Below the pieces are notes generated by a model. It searched no databases and was not told where the DNA came from. It saw only the letters and a program-made list of their open reading frames with translations. A DNA stretch of 64,000 nt from positions 1-64,000 of the forward strand of contig NZ_JAPWGL010000006.1 in NCBI RefSeq assembly GCF_027213645.1, written 5' to 3'. The translations under genes were made by a program, and so were the position numbers. Every line of letters starts with the position of its first letter. Positions within the stretch are counted from its first letter, which is position 1. This document shows positions 26,530 to 35,844 of this stretch, piece by piece. This DNA comes from Pedobacter rhodius. Its GTDB lineage: Bacteria > Bacteroidota > Bacteroidia > Sphingobacteriales > Sphingobacteriaceae.

Positions 26530-27447
26530 CTATTTTATCAGATAAGGTTGTATGGCTGCCTTAACTTTTTCTTTGTTTTCAGATGCAGACCATTTTTCTT
26601 TAATCGATTGATCCCCGAGCGCAAAGAGTGTTTCATAAAGCAATTTGCCCTTGGCCGTGGTTTTTATTTTGAAAGTGTCGCCAGCGTTCATAACCTCTGC
26701 CCAAACATCACGGACATCTGCCCAATACGTATTCTGAATAGTCCACCATTTTTGGGCATAAGTAAACTTTGTAGAGTCTGTCTTTGTAAATTCTTCATAA
26801 CCTTTTTCTACAGCAATTAATTTATCACCTGCAGGTGTACGAAGTATTTTTTTATTGTCCTGCTCTAACATCCAGCCGTTTGGCGTAATGGTAATTCTGC
26901 TGCCACGATTTAAAACATTATAATCTTTGCGAACAGTAGACTCTCTTCTCGGAAGTGGCGAATCTGTTTCGCTCGACCATGCATCGTGACCGCCTACATG
27001 GCTCCAGGTGCCATAACCCTGGTAACGTGGGCTATCATCAACCTGGTAAACTTTTTGAGTCCATTTGCCTTTGACATCTGCAGCAGTTAAATTACCTTTT
27101 TTCCAGGCGTTATCTTGTGTGTAAAGTATAATGTTCGTGTCTTCGTATGTCCAATCCTGGCGCCAATGCTTAATTACTGTTGAATCATCAATGGCTAACA
27201 TATGTTGAATAACAATTCTCCTGGGCTCATCGACAACAATTTCTGCCCATTCATTACCATGGCTTCTGTAAGGTTTGCTAAACTGATAATCGGGATTTGG
27301 AGATGTGATTTCGGCGTAATTGAAATTTACTTTATAGAAATCGGCAAGCGATTTAATTGCTTTTCTATCTTGCTCTAATTTATCCTGAGCATTGGTACTA
27401 ATCGTAAAAAGGCCGCTTAATACCAGGATTAAGTTTAAAATTTTCAT
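26530..27447 (-). CDS. Exported DUF6607-family protein
   Basis: A 305-residue secreted protein with a signal peptide ending SGLFTISTNAQD. The mature part (ADFYKVNFNYAEI, HGNEWAEIVVDEPRRIVIQHML, VGGHDAWSSETDSPLPRRE) fits DUF6607, a family that in Bacteroidota often follows siderophore receptors and PepSY-TM genes. No enzymatic motif is apparent. It is the last gene of a probable five-gene minus-strand operon; the spacing to the PepSY gene is 74 bases. Confidence 0.72.
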   Translation of the reverse strand: MKILNLILVLSGLFTISTNAQDKLEQDRKAIKSLADFYKVNFNYAEITSPNPDYQFSKPYRSHGNEWAEIVVDEPRRIVIQHMLAIDDSTVIKHWRQDWTYEDTNIILYTQDNAWKKGNLTAADVKGKWTQKVYQVDDSPRYQGYGTWSHVGGHDAWSSETDSPLPRRESTVRKDYNVLNRGSRITITPNGWMLEQDNKKILRTPAGDKLIAVEKGYEEFTKTDSTKFTYAQKWWTIQNTYWADVRDVWAEVMNAGDTFKIKTTAKGKLLYETLFALGDQSIKEKWSASENKEKVKAAIQPYLIK

Positions 27448-27521
27448 CTGTTTAAAATTGTTTTTATGGTGATGGAGCTACCATGGTTTCATATTATTCG
27501 ATTTACTTTCATTCCATAATT

Positions 27522-28727
27522 TTAGCTTTCAGCGACTGCACGATTTTTCTTCTTTTTCTTTTTACCCCACCAGATAATAAAACCGGTAATGGGTAGGCTC
27601 GCAGCAATAAAACTGGCAAAGAAGGCCATTATTTTTCCTGGTAAACCTAATATCGCGCCAACGTGGATATCGTAATTCATTCCTATTACGGCTTCACCGG
27701 CATTTTTATCTGCCTGATTCTTGCGACTTAAAAATTTGCCTGAATATTGATCAAATTGTATTACATCAAAATTCCAGTAGGTTTCATCACCAGGATAGCC
27801 GGTTGCATATATTACCCCATCGCCTTTACCGGAAGCCGGCGACATGCCGATTCGTGCTTTGTCTTTAAATTTTTGTTTTGCCTGTTCAAAAGCAACATCA
27901 AAAGGAACAGCGGAAATGGTTTTAGTAGAATCTGATTTTGCTACATCGCGTTTTGGTGGCGTAATACTTCTTGAGGCCACAACATAAACAGTTGTTTGAA
28001 ACCATTTAAATGCCCAAACCATCCCGGTTAAAGCCAGCATTAAACAAATGGTCATCACGTAAAATCCTAAAACATTATGTAAATCATAATTAACACGCTT
28101 AAATTTTGCTTTCCATTTTACCTTAAAACTTTTATCAAAATTGGATTTCTTAAGATTTTTAGGCCACCACATTATTATGCCCGAAATGAGCAGGAAAACG
28201 AAGATAAAAGTAGCCCAGCCAGTAATTTGTTGCCCGATTGGATGATTAATCAGGAAACTCCAGTGCAGCATTTTAATTATTGAAAAGAATTCATACTTAT
28301 AATCAGAAACCATAGTGGCCCTACCTGTATAAGGATTGATGTGAACGATATCATAATGTTCTACAGCATCAAGATACCAGAATGCTGTTTGGTCGCCGGC
28401 TTTGTATGAGCCAAATTCCCAAGCCCTGTCCGGTGCCTTATAAGTAGTTATAAATGTGATTTTTTTTGTGCCCCCTAAAAGCTTTTCCGCATTAGCCTTT
28501 AGCGTACTTAATGGCAGCGTTTGTTGTTTCGCCGGAACCTCAACAAAGAATTCTTTTTTATGGATGAACTCGGTGATCTCATGCTGAAAGGCATAAATAC
28601 AGCCGGTTATACCCAAGTGGAAAACAACAAGGCCCGATGCAATGCCAAGCCATAGGTGTAACCAGTCGCTGATTCTTCTTAACCGCGATTTTTTTTGTTT
28701 TTTCTGAACAGGTTTTATTGGTGCCAT
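27522..28727 (-). CDS. PepSY-TM domain protein (siderophore-reductase-like)
   Basis: A 401-residue inner-membrane protein with four transmembrane segments. The first holds LHLWLGIASGLVVFHLGITG, the second ITGWATFIFVFLLISGIIMWW, the third VLGFYVMTICLMLALTGMVW, and the last ASLPITGFIIWWGKKKKKK. Conserved His residues lie near the membrane edges (HLWLG, MLHWSF, LHNVLG), as in PepSY-associated TM proteins that are thought to reduce ferric siderophores. A periplasmic PepSY-like region lies between. Its place beside two siderophore-type receptors supports iron uptake. Confidence 0.85.
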   Translation of the reverse strand: MAPIKPVQKKQKKSRLRRISDWLHLWLGIASGLVVFHLGITGCIYAFQHEITEFIHKKEFFVEVPAKQQTLPLSTLKANAEKLLGGTKKITFITTYKAPDRAWEFGSYKAGDQTAFWYLDAVEHYDIVHINPYTGRATMVSDYKYEFFSIIKMLHWSFLINHPIGQQITGWATFIFVFLLISGIIMWWPKNLKKSNFDKSFKVKWKAKFKRVNYDLHNVLGFYVMTICLMLALTGMVWAFKWFQTTVYVVASRSITPPKRDVAKSDSTKTISAVPFDVAFEQAKQKFKDKARIGMSPASGKGDGVIYATGYPGDETYWNFDVIQFDQYSGKFLSRKNQADKNAGEAVIGMNYDIHVGAILGLPGKIMAFFASFIAASLPITGFIIWWGKKKKKKNRAVAES

Positions 28728-28799
28728 TAAGCTTATTTAATAAAAGAACCAATTGGCCGTTTTAGCAACCAATTGGCAATAAGAATACATTAAAAATGA

Positions 28800-29510
28800 C
28801 TACTTGATTTCAGTAGTGTAGGTTACTAGGTGCCAGACTTTTTCATAGTCTTGGCCATTCAGTTTTCCTGATGTTTTATTTTCTGTAAAGGCTTCAAAAA
28901 AGTAATTTCCTTTTTGCTCAGGCTTGAAAGTAAACTTTCCTTCTGCATCGGTTTCGGTTGGTTCTGTTTTTCTTTCAGGGTTTACAAGCGTTAACTTTTG
29001 TTTTGCAAAAGGGGCGTTATTATATATGACCTGATGTGTTGATGATTCGCCTACTTTTGAAATGTGTTTGTCAGGCCTGATGGTTAAAGCGGCACCGTTA
29101 GGAAAAACTGAATTTACTTTTGAGTTTCCAACCCTTACATCTGCAAATGCATAATATTCTATCTTAGCTTTTTCATACACTGCGGCAATTTCATGTACAA
29201 CAGATACTTTGTAAGTGCCATTTTGGTCGGGTGTAAAACTGGCTTTATAAAAAAGTATGTCAGGCGAAGCCGTTAAAATTTTAGTTGTGCCATTCGGGGC
29301 AGTTAAAATCAACTTAAATTCCTTTAAATTACTAAACCATTTAGCTGTAGAATCTGGTTCATTATGCTCATACTCTCCAAAAAAGATTTTTACTTCCTGG
29401 GCTTGTCCTTTCTTTCCATTTACTGATGTTTCTATCCATAATGCATGTGCAAAAGAACTCGTAATGCTAAATGCTAAAAGAAAGAGTGTTAGTGATAATT
29501 TAATTTTCAT
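28800..29510 (-). CDS. Exported DUF4198 protein
   Basis: A 236-residue periplasmic protein of the DUF4198 (NikM-like accessory) family, linked in other bacteria to metal uptake. The start is ATG 29510 (MKIKLSLTLFLLAFSIT...), giving a signal peptide cut after SFA; the longer frame from 29552 begins in repeat sequence. HALWIETSVNGKKGQAQEVK is the mature N-terminus, with the typical HALW motif. It lies within the receptor operon, behind a terminator-like hairpin. Confidence 0.8.
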   Translation of the reverse strand: MKIKLSLTLFLLAFSITSSFAHALWIETSVNGKKGQAQEVKIFFGEYEHNEPDSTAKWFSNLKEFKLILTAPNGTTKILTASPDILFYKASFTPDQNGTYKVSVVHEIAAVYEKAKIEYYAFADVRVGNSKVNSVFPNGAALTIRPDKHISKVGESSTHQVIYNNAPFAKQKLTLVNPERKTEPTETDAEGKFTFKPEQKGNYFFEAFTENKTSGKLNGQDYEKVWHLVTYTTEIK

Positions 29511-29531
29511 AATATTTCGGTTCAGGTAAAA

Positions 29532-29563
29532 ACCTGCAGGTCTGTCTGACAAGGCCTGCAGGT
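29532..29563 (-). terminator. Hairpin with T run inside the receptor operon
   Basis: ACCTGCAGG and CCTGCAGGT form a 9-bp stem around 14 bases; read on the minus strand it is followed by TTTTTACC. It sits between the 795-residue receptor (ends 29570) and DUF4198 (starts 29510) and could trim expression of the three downstream genes. Confidence 0.55.
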
Positions 29564-29569
29564 ATATGA

Positions 29570-31957
29570 TTAAAATTTATACGCTACGCTTAGTCTGTAA
29601 TTTCTCGGTGCTTCTGCCTGATAGTAATAGGCATTTAACCATTGATAATAAGAGCCACTGAATAAATATTTATTAAGGATGTTAAAGGCATTCCCGGTAA
29701 TTTTGAATTTTTGACGTTCGTAAAATAAACCGCCATCCAGTTTAAAATAGTTTGGTAACTTTTGTAAACCAACGCTCCAGGTATCGGTTGCACGACCGGC
29801 CAGATAAGTAAAGCCTCCGGAGATTCCCGAACCTTTAAGTGGCCCTTGTTGCAAGGTGTAGGTTAACCACGCATTTGATACATGCCTGGCGAAACCCGGA
29901 ATGACATCGCCAACATTAATGCCGGCAACGCCTGGTGTCACTTCAGTTACTTTAGCATCTGTATAGGCATAATTTGCAATTAATGTTAAACCATCTGTAA
30001 TTTTGCCTCTTAAATCAAACTCAATACCCTGCGCTCTTTTTTCGCCTAATACAACGCTAAAATTCTGACCGGGTGTATTTGTTGGATCTGCTGTTAACTC
30101 ATTTTGTTTAAATATTCTGTAAGCCGAAAGGGTCGTGTTCCATTTTCCGTCAAACCAGTCCTTTTTAATTCCAATCTCATTATTAGTTCCCGTAATCGGT
30201 TCAACTTTTCCACCATTTCTGATTAAGCCGCTTTGTGGGGTAAAGGCTTCATCATAAACCGCATAAATTGCTGTATTTTTATCGATTGATACGCTTAAGC
30301 CAACCCTGGGTGTAACGTGTTTTGCCTTATCAGGCGAACCGCCCCAAGCCGATTGGCTTACGTAAGTGTAGCGGCCTGCCAGTGTTAAACGAACTTTGTT
30401 ATTAAAAAACCCTAATTCATCCTGGGCATAGGCACTAAGGTATTTTGAATCCATTAAACCACCTGCATTAATTGCCCGTTGTGCCAACGGTGTAATCCGG
30501 TCGAAATTTGGATAGCCGTTTGAAGGAAAACCATAATCAGGATTATTTAAATCGAAAGGTGAAGTCGGCAGATCCAGATTATGAGATTGGCCCCAGTCTG
30601 CGATATAATTTTTCTTTCCACCATCAAATCCCGCTAAAATACGGTGATTAATGCCGCCTGTTTTCAACTGTCCGTTAATAAATAACTGCGCAAGTTTCAT
30701 ACTGCTTTCGGCATCCCATATGCTAACACTTCTGATAACAGTATTATTTGCATTTACTGCAGATGGCCAGGAACTTGTGCCAACCTGATTGTATTTGAAA
30801 TAAGCGGCCTGAGCAGTTAGTTTCCAGTTATCATCAAAGTTATGTTGCAGGTTTAAAAATAAACTTTGATCGTTAATGCGTGTTGCCGGTAATCCGGGCT
30901 GTGTTAAAGTAAGTTCTCTTGGAAAAGCGGCATATCCCTTAGGAGAGAAAATATAATAAGAACCAACCTCCGTCATTTTAGCATTCTGGAAAGTATATTC
31001 TGCCGTTAATTTAGTTTTATTTGTAATTTGATAACTTAATACCGGCGCAAAGCTATAACGGTCATTTTGTTCGTAAGGACGGAATGAGCCTTTGTTCTGC
31101 ACAGCGGCATTTAACCTTAATAACAATTTACCATCACTGGTTAATTTATGGTCGAAATCTACTGTTGTTCTATATAAGTCGAAACTGCCGAGGGTAAAGG
31201 AAACTTCACCTCTGTTAAAGCCTGTAGGCTTTTTAGTTACGACGTTGTACATGCCGCTTGGATCGCCATTGCCTAACATAAAACCGGCCGGACCTTTTAC
31301 AAATTCAATGTGATCAACAAAACTCATGTCTTCTGTTAACGGCCCCCAATAGGATGAAACGACATTAAATCCATTACGCATGGCCTGGATTTGAGAACCA
31401 CGCATGGTAATGTTTGTATACATATCACCCCAATGTTCTACCCTTACGGCACCACTCACATTTCTGATTAAACCATCACTCATACTAATAATTTGCTGGT
31501 CTTTGATGGCCTGACCTGTAACGGTCTGAATATTTTGCGGCGCTTCTAAAAGCGGCTCGTTTAATCTTAACGAGGCCGACGGGAGACTTATTTTATATCT
31601 GTTGTTTTTACCTGCAACAGTTACTTCTTCGAGTGCCTGATCATTTTCCGATAAAACGAAATCTATCATTTTAATTTCGCCGGCTACAACTGTTATTGAT
31701 TTTTCTGAAGCATTAATCCCTACCGCCGAAGCTTTAATTGTATATGTTCCAGGTTTAACACGGTTAATGATAAATTTACCATTATCATCTGTTAGGGTTC
31801 CATGGGCATTACCTTTTAGCCCCACTGAAATGTAAGCCGCCGGTTTGCCGTTAGACGTTGTAATCGTACCTTTTATTGTTGCAAATTGTTGCGCAAAAGC
31901 CATCAAATTCATTATCAACATCCCTGCTGTTAAAGAAAAGAGTCTTATTTTATTCAT
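29570..31957 (-). CDS. TonB-dependent siderophore receptor
   Basis: A 795-residue outer membrane receptor, FecA/FhuA-like. A signal peptide (about residues 1-22, ending FAQQ) is followed by a carboxypeptidase-regulatory domain (TIKGTITTSNGKPAAYISVG), a plug domain (APQNIQTVTGQAIKDQQ, GFMLGNGDPSGMYNVVTKKP) and a 22-strand type barrel ending YRLSVAYKF. The VKGPAGFMLGNGDPSGMYN plug motif is typical of ferric-siderophore receptors. It is paralogous to the next gene upstream, 36 bases apart. The ligand is not known. Confidence 0.88.
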   Translation of the reverse strand: MNKIRLFSLTAGMLIMNLMAFAQQFATIKGTITTSNGKPAAYISVGLKGNAHGTLTDDNGKFIINRVKPGTYTIKASAVGINASEKSITVVAGEIKMIDFVLSENDQALEEVTVAGKNNRYKISLPSASLRLNEPLLEAPQNIQTVTGQAIKDQQIISMSDGLIRNVSGAVRVEHWGDMYTNITMRGSQIQAMRNGFNVVSSYWGPLTEDMSFVDHIEFVKGPAGFMLGNGDPSGMYNVVTKKPTGFNRGEVSFTLGSFDLYRTTVDFDHKLTSDGKLLLRLNAAVQNKGSFRPYEQNDRYSFAPVLSYQITNKTKLTAEYTFQNAKMTEVGSYYIFSPKGYAAFPRELTLTQPGLPATRINDQSLFLNLQHNFDDNWKLTAQAAYFKYNQVGTSSWPSAVNANNTVIRSVSIWDAESSMKLAQLFINGQLKTGGINHRILAGFDGGKKNYIADWGQSHNLDLPTSPFDLNNPDYGFPSNGYPNFDRITPLAQRAINAGGLMDSKYLSAYAQDELGFFNNKVRLTLAGRYTYVSQSAWGGSPDKAKHVTPRVGLSVSIDKNTAIYAVYDEAFTPQSGLIRNGGKVEPITGTNNEIGIKKDWFDGKWNTTLSAYRIFKQNELTADPTNTPGQNFSVVLGEKRAQGIEFDLRGKITDGLTLIANYAYTDAKVTEVTPGVAGINVGDVIPGFARHVSNAWLTYTLQQGPLKGSGISGGFTYLAGRATDTWSVGLQKLPNYFKLDGGLFYERQKFKITGNAFNILNKYLFSGSYYQWLNAYYYQAEAPRNYRLSVAYKF

Positions 31958-31993
31958 TATAAAATTTTTGAAGAGATTATTTTTTATGAACGA

Positions 31994-34408
31994 CTAGAAT
32001 TTAAAACTGATGTTTGCCACTAAACTTCTTGGCATTTGCTGTTCTACAGTTGTCCATCCTTTATAATATTTTACATCAGCAAGGTTGTCTACTTTTAATC
32101 CAAGACGATAGCGGTTCTTCGAATAAAATGCAGTTGCATTTAGTACGGTATACGATGGGAGTGTGAAAACACCTGTTGCCAAACTGTTTGTAATGATATT
32201 TTCGCTGTTGTAATTTCCACCGAAGCCAAGCCCTAAGCCTTGTAGTTTACCTTTTGTGAGTGTATAACTTAACCAGGCATTTACCATGTCTTCTGGTCCT
32301 GCACTTACTGGTCTTCTGCCTTCTACACTTGGTGCCGCTTTAACCATTTTGCTATCGTTATGGCTATAACCTGCAACAAAGTTTAAACCGTCTACCGGGT
32401 TAGCATTTAAGCTAATTTCTATTCCTTTGCTTAATTGTGTGCCATCCTGAACCGTAATATTATAAGTCGTTCCATTTCTAACTATTGATTCGCTTCTGGT
32501 CATGTTTTTAACATCAATATTGTAATAGCTTGCAGTTAAGTTTAATTTATTGTGAAATAAATCAGCTTTTATACCGCCTTCAATTTGATTTGCCTGTTGA
32601 GGTTTAAACACGCCTGAAATATCTGAAAGCGGTTGCGTCACTGTAGCCACGTTCCTGAAACCATTCATGTAGTTTCCAAATATTGAAACCTGATCTTTGA
32701 TAACTTCATAAACCAAACCGAATTTTGGTGAAATAGCAGTTTGCTTATAATCACCGGTAGTTCTGTTGGTGGCCTGGTCGTAAGTTCCCTTGTTGTCGAA
32801 ACGATCAACCCGTAGACTAAACATTGCAGATAATGCATCTGTAACATTTAAAACATCAGAGGCATATGCACTGTAAACTTTTGAAATGGTGCTGTTTTTA
32901 GCATAGCCGGAAGCAGCTGCTCCAATTTTTGCGTCAACCGCGGCTTTAGAAATGTTAGCATAGCTTGCAGGTACATTAACAGAATTTATATTATCAAATA
33001 AAATATAAGGAGAGTTACTGTTGTCTGTTTTTTGGTTTAAATAATCCAAGCCAATAATCATCCTGTTTCTTAGCCCGGCAATTTTAAAATCGCCTATAAA
33101 GTTTTGTTGAACATCAGCAGATGTACTTGCTGAATTTTGGATGTTGATGTATCTTGATAAAAGATCATCAGTTGCTCCAAGATACATTACATATTGATAG
33201 TACCCTTCAGATTTACGAATGCTTTGAGAAAAGTTTGTCTGAGAAATCCAGTTATCAGAAATTTTATAAGTTAACTGACCATGAACATTTCTTGTCGGCG
33301 TTTTAATGGTTAAGTCATTGCTGGTAAAAGATCTTCCGAAGTCGAAGTTCAGTTCATCAGGTGTACGTGCAATTAACTGGCGGCTTCTGTTTAAGAAAAC
33401 CATTAGCGGATTTGTGCCTTCGTAGTTGTAAAATTCTGCACCTAAATTTAATTTAAGTTTTTCGTTAATTCTGTATTCTAAAGCCGGGGCAATAAATGTT
33501 GAATTGCTGAAGCCGGCATCTTGCCAGCTATTCTGCTTATTATAAGCAGCATTAACTCTAAAAAGTAAGTTTTTATCTTTGTTAACCGGTGCATAAACAT
33601 CGGCTGTTAACCTGTTAAGTCCGAAACTACCGGTGTTATAATTGATTGAACCACCCATGGTATCTAAAGGTTTTTTAGTCACAATGTTTACTAAACCACC
33701 AAAATTGGTAATCGCACCACCATATAATGTACCAGATGGGCCTTTAATTACTTCAATTGTTTCAATATTAGATGGATCAAGATCACCGTTAGTTAACCCT
33801 GCTATACCATCGATTACAGAAACCTGAGTAGTAAACCCACGTAAATTGTAATAAGATGCGCCGTCGCCCCCACGTCCTGTAGACGTCCATAATTTATCTA
33901 ATCCTGGTGTATTTTTTAATGCGTCACTAAAATTGGTAACCATTTGTTCCTCCATCAATTCTCTGGAAATTGTGGTATAAACCTGCGGATTTTCAAGATT
34001 TTTCAAGGGTAGCTTGGCAACATATTCACTTTTTTTAGTGGCGAATTTATTTCTTTTACTGCTGCTGATATTTACCTCCTTCAATTGATCGGCATTTTCA
34101 ACTAAAGAGAAATCCACGATTGAAGTTTCGCCTGCAGTTATGTTAATGGTTTTTTCTTCAGACTTCAAGCCCACAGCCGAAACCCTGATAATATATGTAC
34201 CCGGTTTAACTTTCGGGATGGTGTAATTTCCATTTTCATCAGTTGTAGTGCCTAAGCCTTTGCCCTTTAATCCTATAGAGATGAAAGCGGCAGGCGCGCC
34301 ATCAGAAGTTATAATCTTACCTTTAAGTGTTGAAGATTGTTGCGCAAAGGAGTTAATTCCTGAAAGTGAGAGCAAAATAGTAAATAAAAAGAGTCTGATT
34401 TTATACAT
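31994..34408 (-). CDS. TonB-dependent siderophore receptor, first gene of operon
   Basis: An 804-residue receptor from ATG 34408 (MYKIRLFLFTIL). The signal peptide ends INSFAQQ, followed by the regulatory domain (STLKGKIITSDGAPAAFIS), a plug (NPQVYTTISRELMEEQ, VIKGPSGTLYGGAITNFGG) and a barrel ending SLVANISFKF. It shares its domain plan and N-terminal wording with the downstream receptor, so a tandem duplication is likely. Two 17-bp near-palindromes lie 11 and 69 bases before the ATG and probably control the whole operon in response to iron. The longer frame from 34444 includes one of these sites. Confidence 0.88.
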   Translation of the reverse strand: MYKIRLFLFTILLSLSGINSFAQQSSTLKGKIITSDGAPAAFISIGLKGKGLGTTTDENGNYTIPKVKPGTYIIRVSAVGLKSEEKTINITAGETSIVDFSLVENADQLKEVNISSSKRNKFATKKSEYVAKLPLKNLENPQVYTTISRELMEEQMVTNFSDALKNTPGLDKLWTSTGRGGDGASYYNLRGFTTQVSVIDGIAGLTNGDLDPSNIETIEVIKGPSGTLYGGAITNFGGLVNIVTKKPLDTMGGSINYNTGSFGLNRLTADVYAPVNKDKNLLFRVNAAYNKQNSWQDAGFSNSTFIAPALEYRINEKLKLNLGAEFYNYEGTNPLMVFLNRSRQLIARTPDELNFDFGRSFTSNDLTIKTPTRNVHGQLTYKISDNWISQTNFSQSIRKSEGYYQYVMYLGATDDLLSRYINIQNSASTSADVQQNFIGDFKIAGLRNRMIIGLDYLNQKTDNSNSPYILFDNINSVNVPASYANISKAAVDAKIGAAASGYAKNSTISKVYSAYASDVLNVTDALSAMFSLRVDRFDNKGTYDQATNRTTGDYKQTAISPKFGLVYEVIKDQVSIFGNYMNGFRNVATVTQPLSDISGVFKPQQANQIEGGIKADLFHNKLNLTASYYNIDVKNMTRSESIVRNGTTYNITVQDGTQLSKGIEISLNANPVDGLNFVAGYSHNDSKMVKAAPSVEGRRPVSAGPEDMVNAWLSYTLTKGKLQGLGLGFGGNYNSENIITNSLATGVFTLPSYTVLNATAFYSKNRYRLGLKVDNLADVKYYKGWTTVEQQMPRSLVANISFKF

Positions 34409-34418
34409 GTTAAATTTA

Positions 34419-34435
34419 TTTGGATTAATTCTAAA
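34419..34435. promoter_or_regulatory. Operator candidate, proximal palindrome
   Basis: TTTGGATTAATTCTAAA is a near-palindrome (TTTnGAwTwAwTCnAAA), 10 bases before the receptor ATG. It fits a metal-dependent repressor site of the Fur or DtxR type; the regulator cannot be named from sequence. Confidence 0.55.
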
Positions 34436-34476
34436 CAGTCGCAAAATAACGGCAGAAAAATTTATTATCCAAATTA

Positions 34477-34493
34477 TTTTGATTAATTCTAAA
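34477..34493. promoter_or_regulatory. Operator candidate, distal palindrome
   Basis: TTTTGATTAATTCTAAA repeats the 34419-34435 site with one change, 58 bases further upstream. Two sites at this spacing suggest paired repressor binding. Confidence 0.55.
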
Positions 34494-34613
34494 TAAGAAG
34501 GTGTGGATTGTACAATAAGTAAAGTGTTAAGGCGCTGAATAACAGCGTTGGAAATGAGTCTCCATGCTGAAATTTTAACATTTTTAATTCTAAATCGGGA
34601 AAAATCTGTAAAT

Positions 34614-34646
34614 AAAAAAGACCCCTTTAATTAAAGTGGTCTTTTT
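34614..34646 (-). terminator. Bidirectional terminator after the DUF4397 gene
   Basis: AAAAAGACC / GGTCTTTTT with an inner CTTTAATTAAAG palindrome, flanked by A and T runs. It lies 25 bases past the DUF4397 stop codon. Confidence 0.8.
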
Positions 34647-34670
34647 ATTTACAATTATTGGATGAAAGTA

Positions 34671-35381
34671 TTACTTGATTGTTAAGACTTGCAGGGTGAT
34701 GGGGCGTTCTGTATCATTTGCCGGACTTACTAATCCGCCACAAATCACATCATAATGATAGCCTGCAGCAAATACTGCATCTGTTTTAGTGGTTCTGACT
34801 GTTCCGGAAGTTGTTTCTTTTGCATCAAGCGAATATGTTCCTGCAGCTATTTCGACAAAACCACCAGCAGTTTTATAAGCCTTGTTTGTTCCGTAAGAAG
34901 TTGTTGTGCCTGTTTTAACCAAATCAAGTGCAGGTGCATCAGGGGATAAATTTATAAATCTAACATATGCCTTATCAGTAGATCCAGTACTTAAATCTTC
35001 ACTAACAAGTAAGCCATCTAACTGACCAGGTTTATTTACCAGATAATAAGAATAACTAGCTTCGGCATTCATAGTAATGTCTTTTGTATACAAACTCTCG
35101 ACTGAACTTCCGCTGGTAAATTTCAAGTTGTATGTGCCGGCAGTTCTGGACGTGTAAGAAATTGAACCTGCAAATGGTAATGCAGCAGAATTAATTAAGC
35201 TGCCGCTTAAATAAACGTTGTATGTAGCCAGCGACGGTGAAGCATTAATTACTCTTAAATAAGATATCGTCGAATCAGCTGTTTCTGTTTTAGCACAAGA
35301 ACTAAATATTATGGCCGTGATAAGTAATAAAAATGAATGTAATTTAACTTTTTTAAAATAACTGATAGTAGAAGTATTCAT
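34671..35381 (-). CDS. DUF4397 surface lipoprotein
   Basis: A 236-residue lipoprotein. The lipobox is in LLLITAIIFSSCAKTE (Cys at about residue 29), so the mature protein is anchored to the membrane. Two DUF4397 beta-sandwich repeats follow, marked by YLRVINASPSLATYNVYLSG and YVRFINLSPDAPALDLVKTG. The role of the family is unknown. It is separated from the iron operon by a strong terminator and has its own transcription unit. Confidence 0.85.
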   Translation of the reverse strand: MNTSTISYFKKVKLHSFLLLITAIIFSSCAKTETADSTISYLRVINASPSLATYNVYLSGSLINSAALPFAGSISYTSRTAGTYNLKFTSGSSVESLYTKDITMNAEASYSYYLVNKPGQLDGLLVSEDLSTGSTDKAYVRFINLSPDAPALDLVKTGTTTSYGTNKAYKTAGGFVEIAAGTYSLDAKETTSGTVRTTKTDAVFAAGYHYDVICGGLVSPANDTERPITLQVLTIK

Positions 35382-35539
35382 AAATTTCTCAGGATAAAGA
35401 TTTAGTTCTAATTAAAACGATTGGGAATTCAAATTCGCTACAACCATACAAATATGGCGTTTAAATATTAATTAAGTATGTTAAATGTTGTTAATCAGAT
35501 GTTAAAATTTAATAAAACAGTTCAGAATTTGGAAGCGCA

Positions 35540-35730
35540 ATTACCGGAATGTAAAATCAGGGGAGTAGAGGGCCCGGCCCTAAAACCCAATTGGAAGGTG
35601 CTGGGCGTTTAACTTCCTGCCGACAGTTCGGAAAACATGCAATCAATTGGTCATCCCATTAAACTGATCTTTAAATTTCGAACTGTAAGTACTCAGACCA
35701 GAGGGCCTGGTACCCCGAAATATTCAGAAT
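35540..35730. other. Possible structured RNA
   Basis: Segments able to pair include AGGGC/GCCCT (near 35568), ACAGTTCG (near 35622) with CGAACTGT (near 35680), and ACCAG/CTGGT (near 35700). No known RNA family was recognised and no promoter was assigned. Strand uncertain. Confidence 0.25.
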
Positions 35731-35775
35731 TTAGCTGTGGATGAAAATTAAAAAATGTAAAAAAGTTAAAAAATA

Positions 35776-35806
35776 TTGTGTAACTCAATTATTATTTAAA
35801 CCTTTG
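35776..35806 (+). promoter_or_regulatory. Promoter of the arginine cluster
   Basis: TTG at 35776-35778, 20 bases, AACCTTTG at 35799-35806 (one mismatch, A for T, to TAnnTTTG). It predicts a transcript starting near 35811, about 250 bases before the first gene. Confidence 0.5.
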
Positions 35807-35844
35807 CACCTCAATAGAGTTAAAGCCGTTTTAATACGCAGAAA

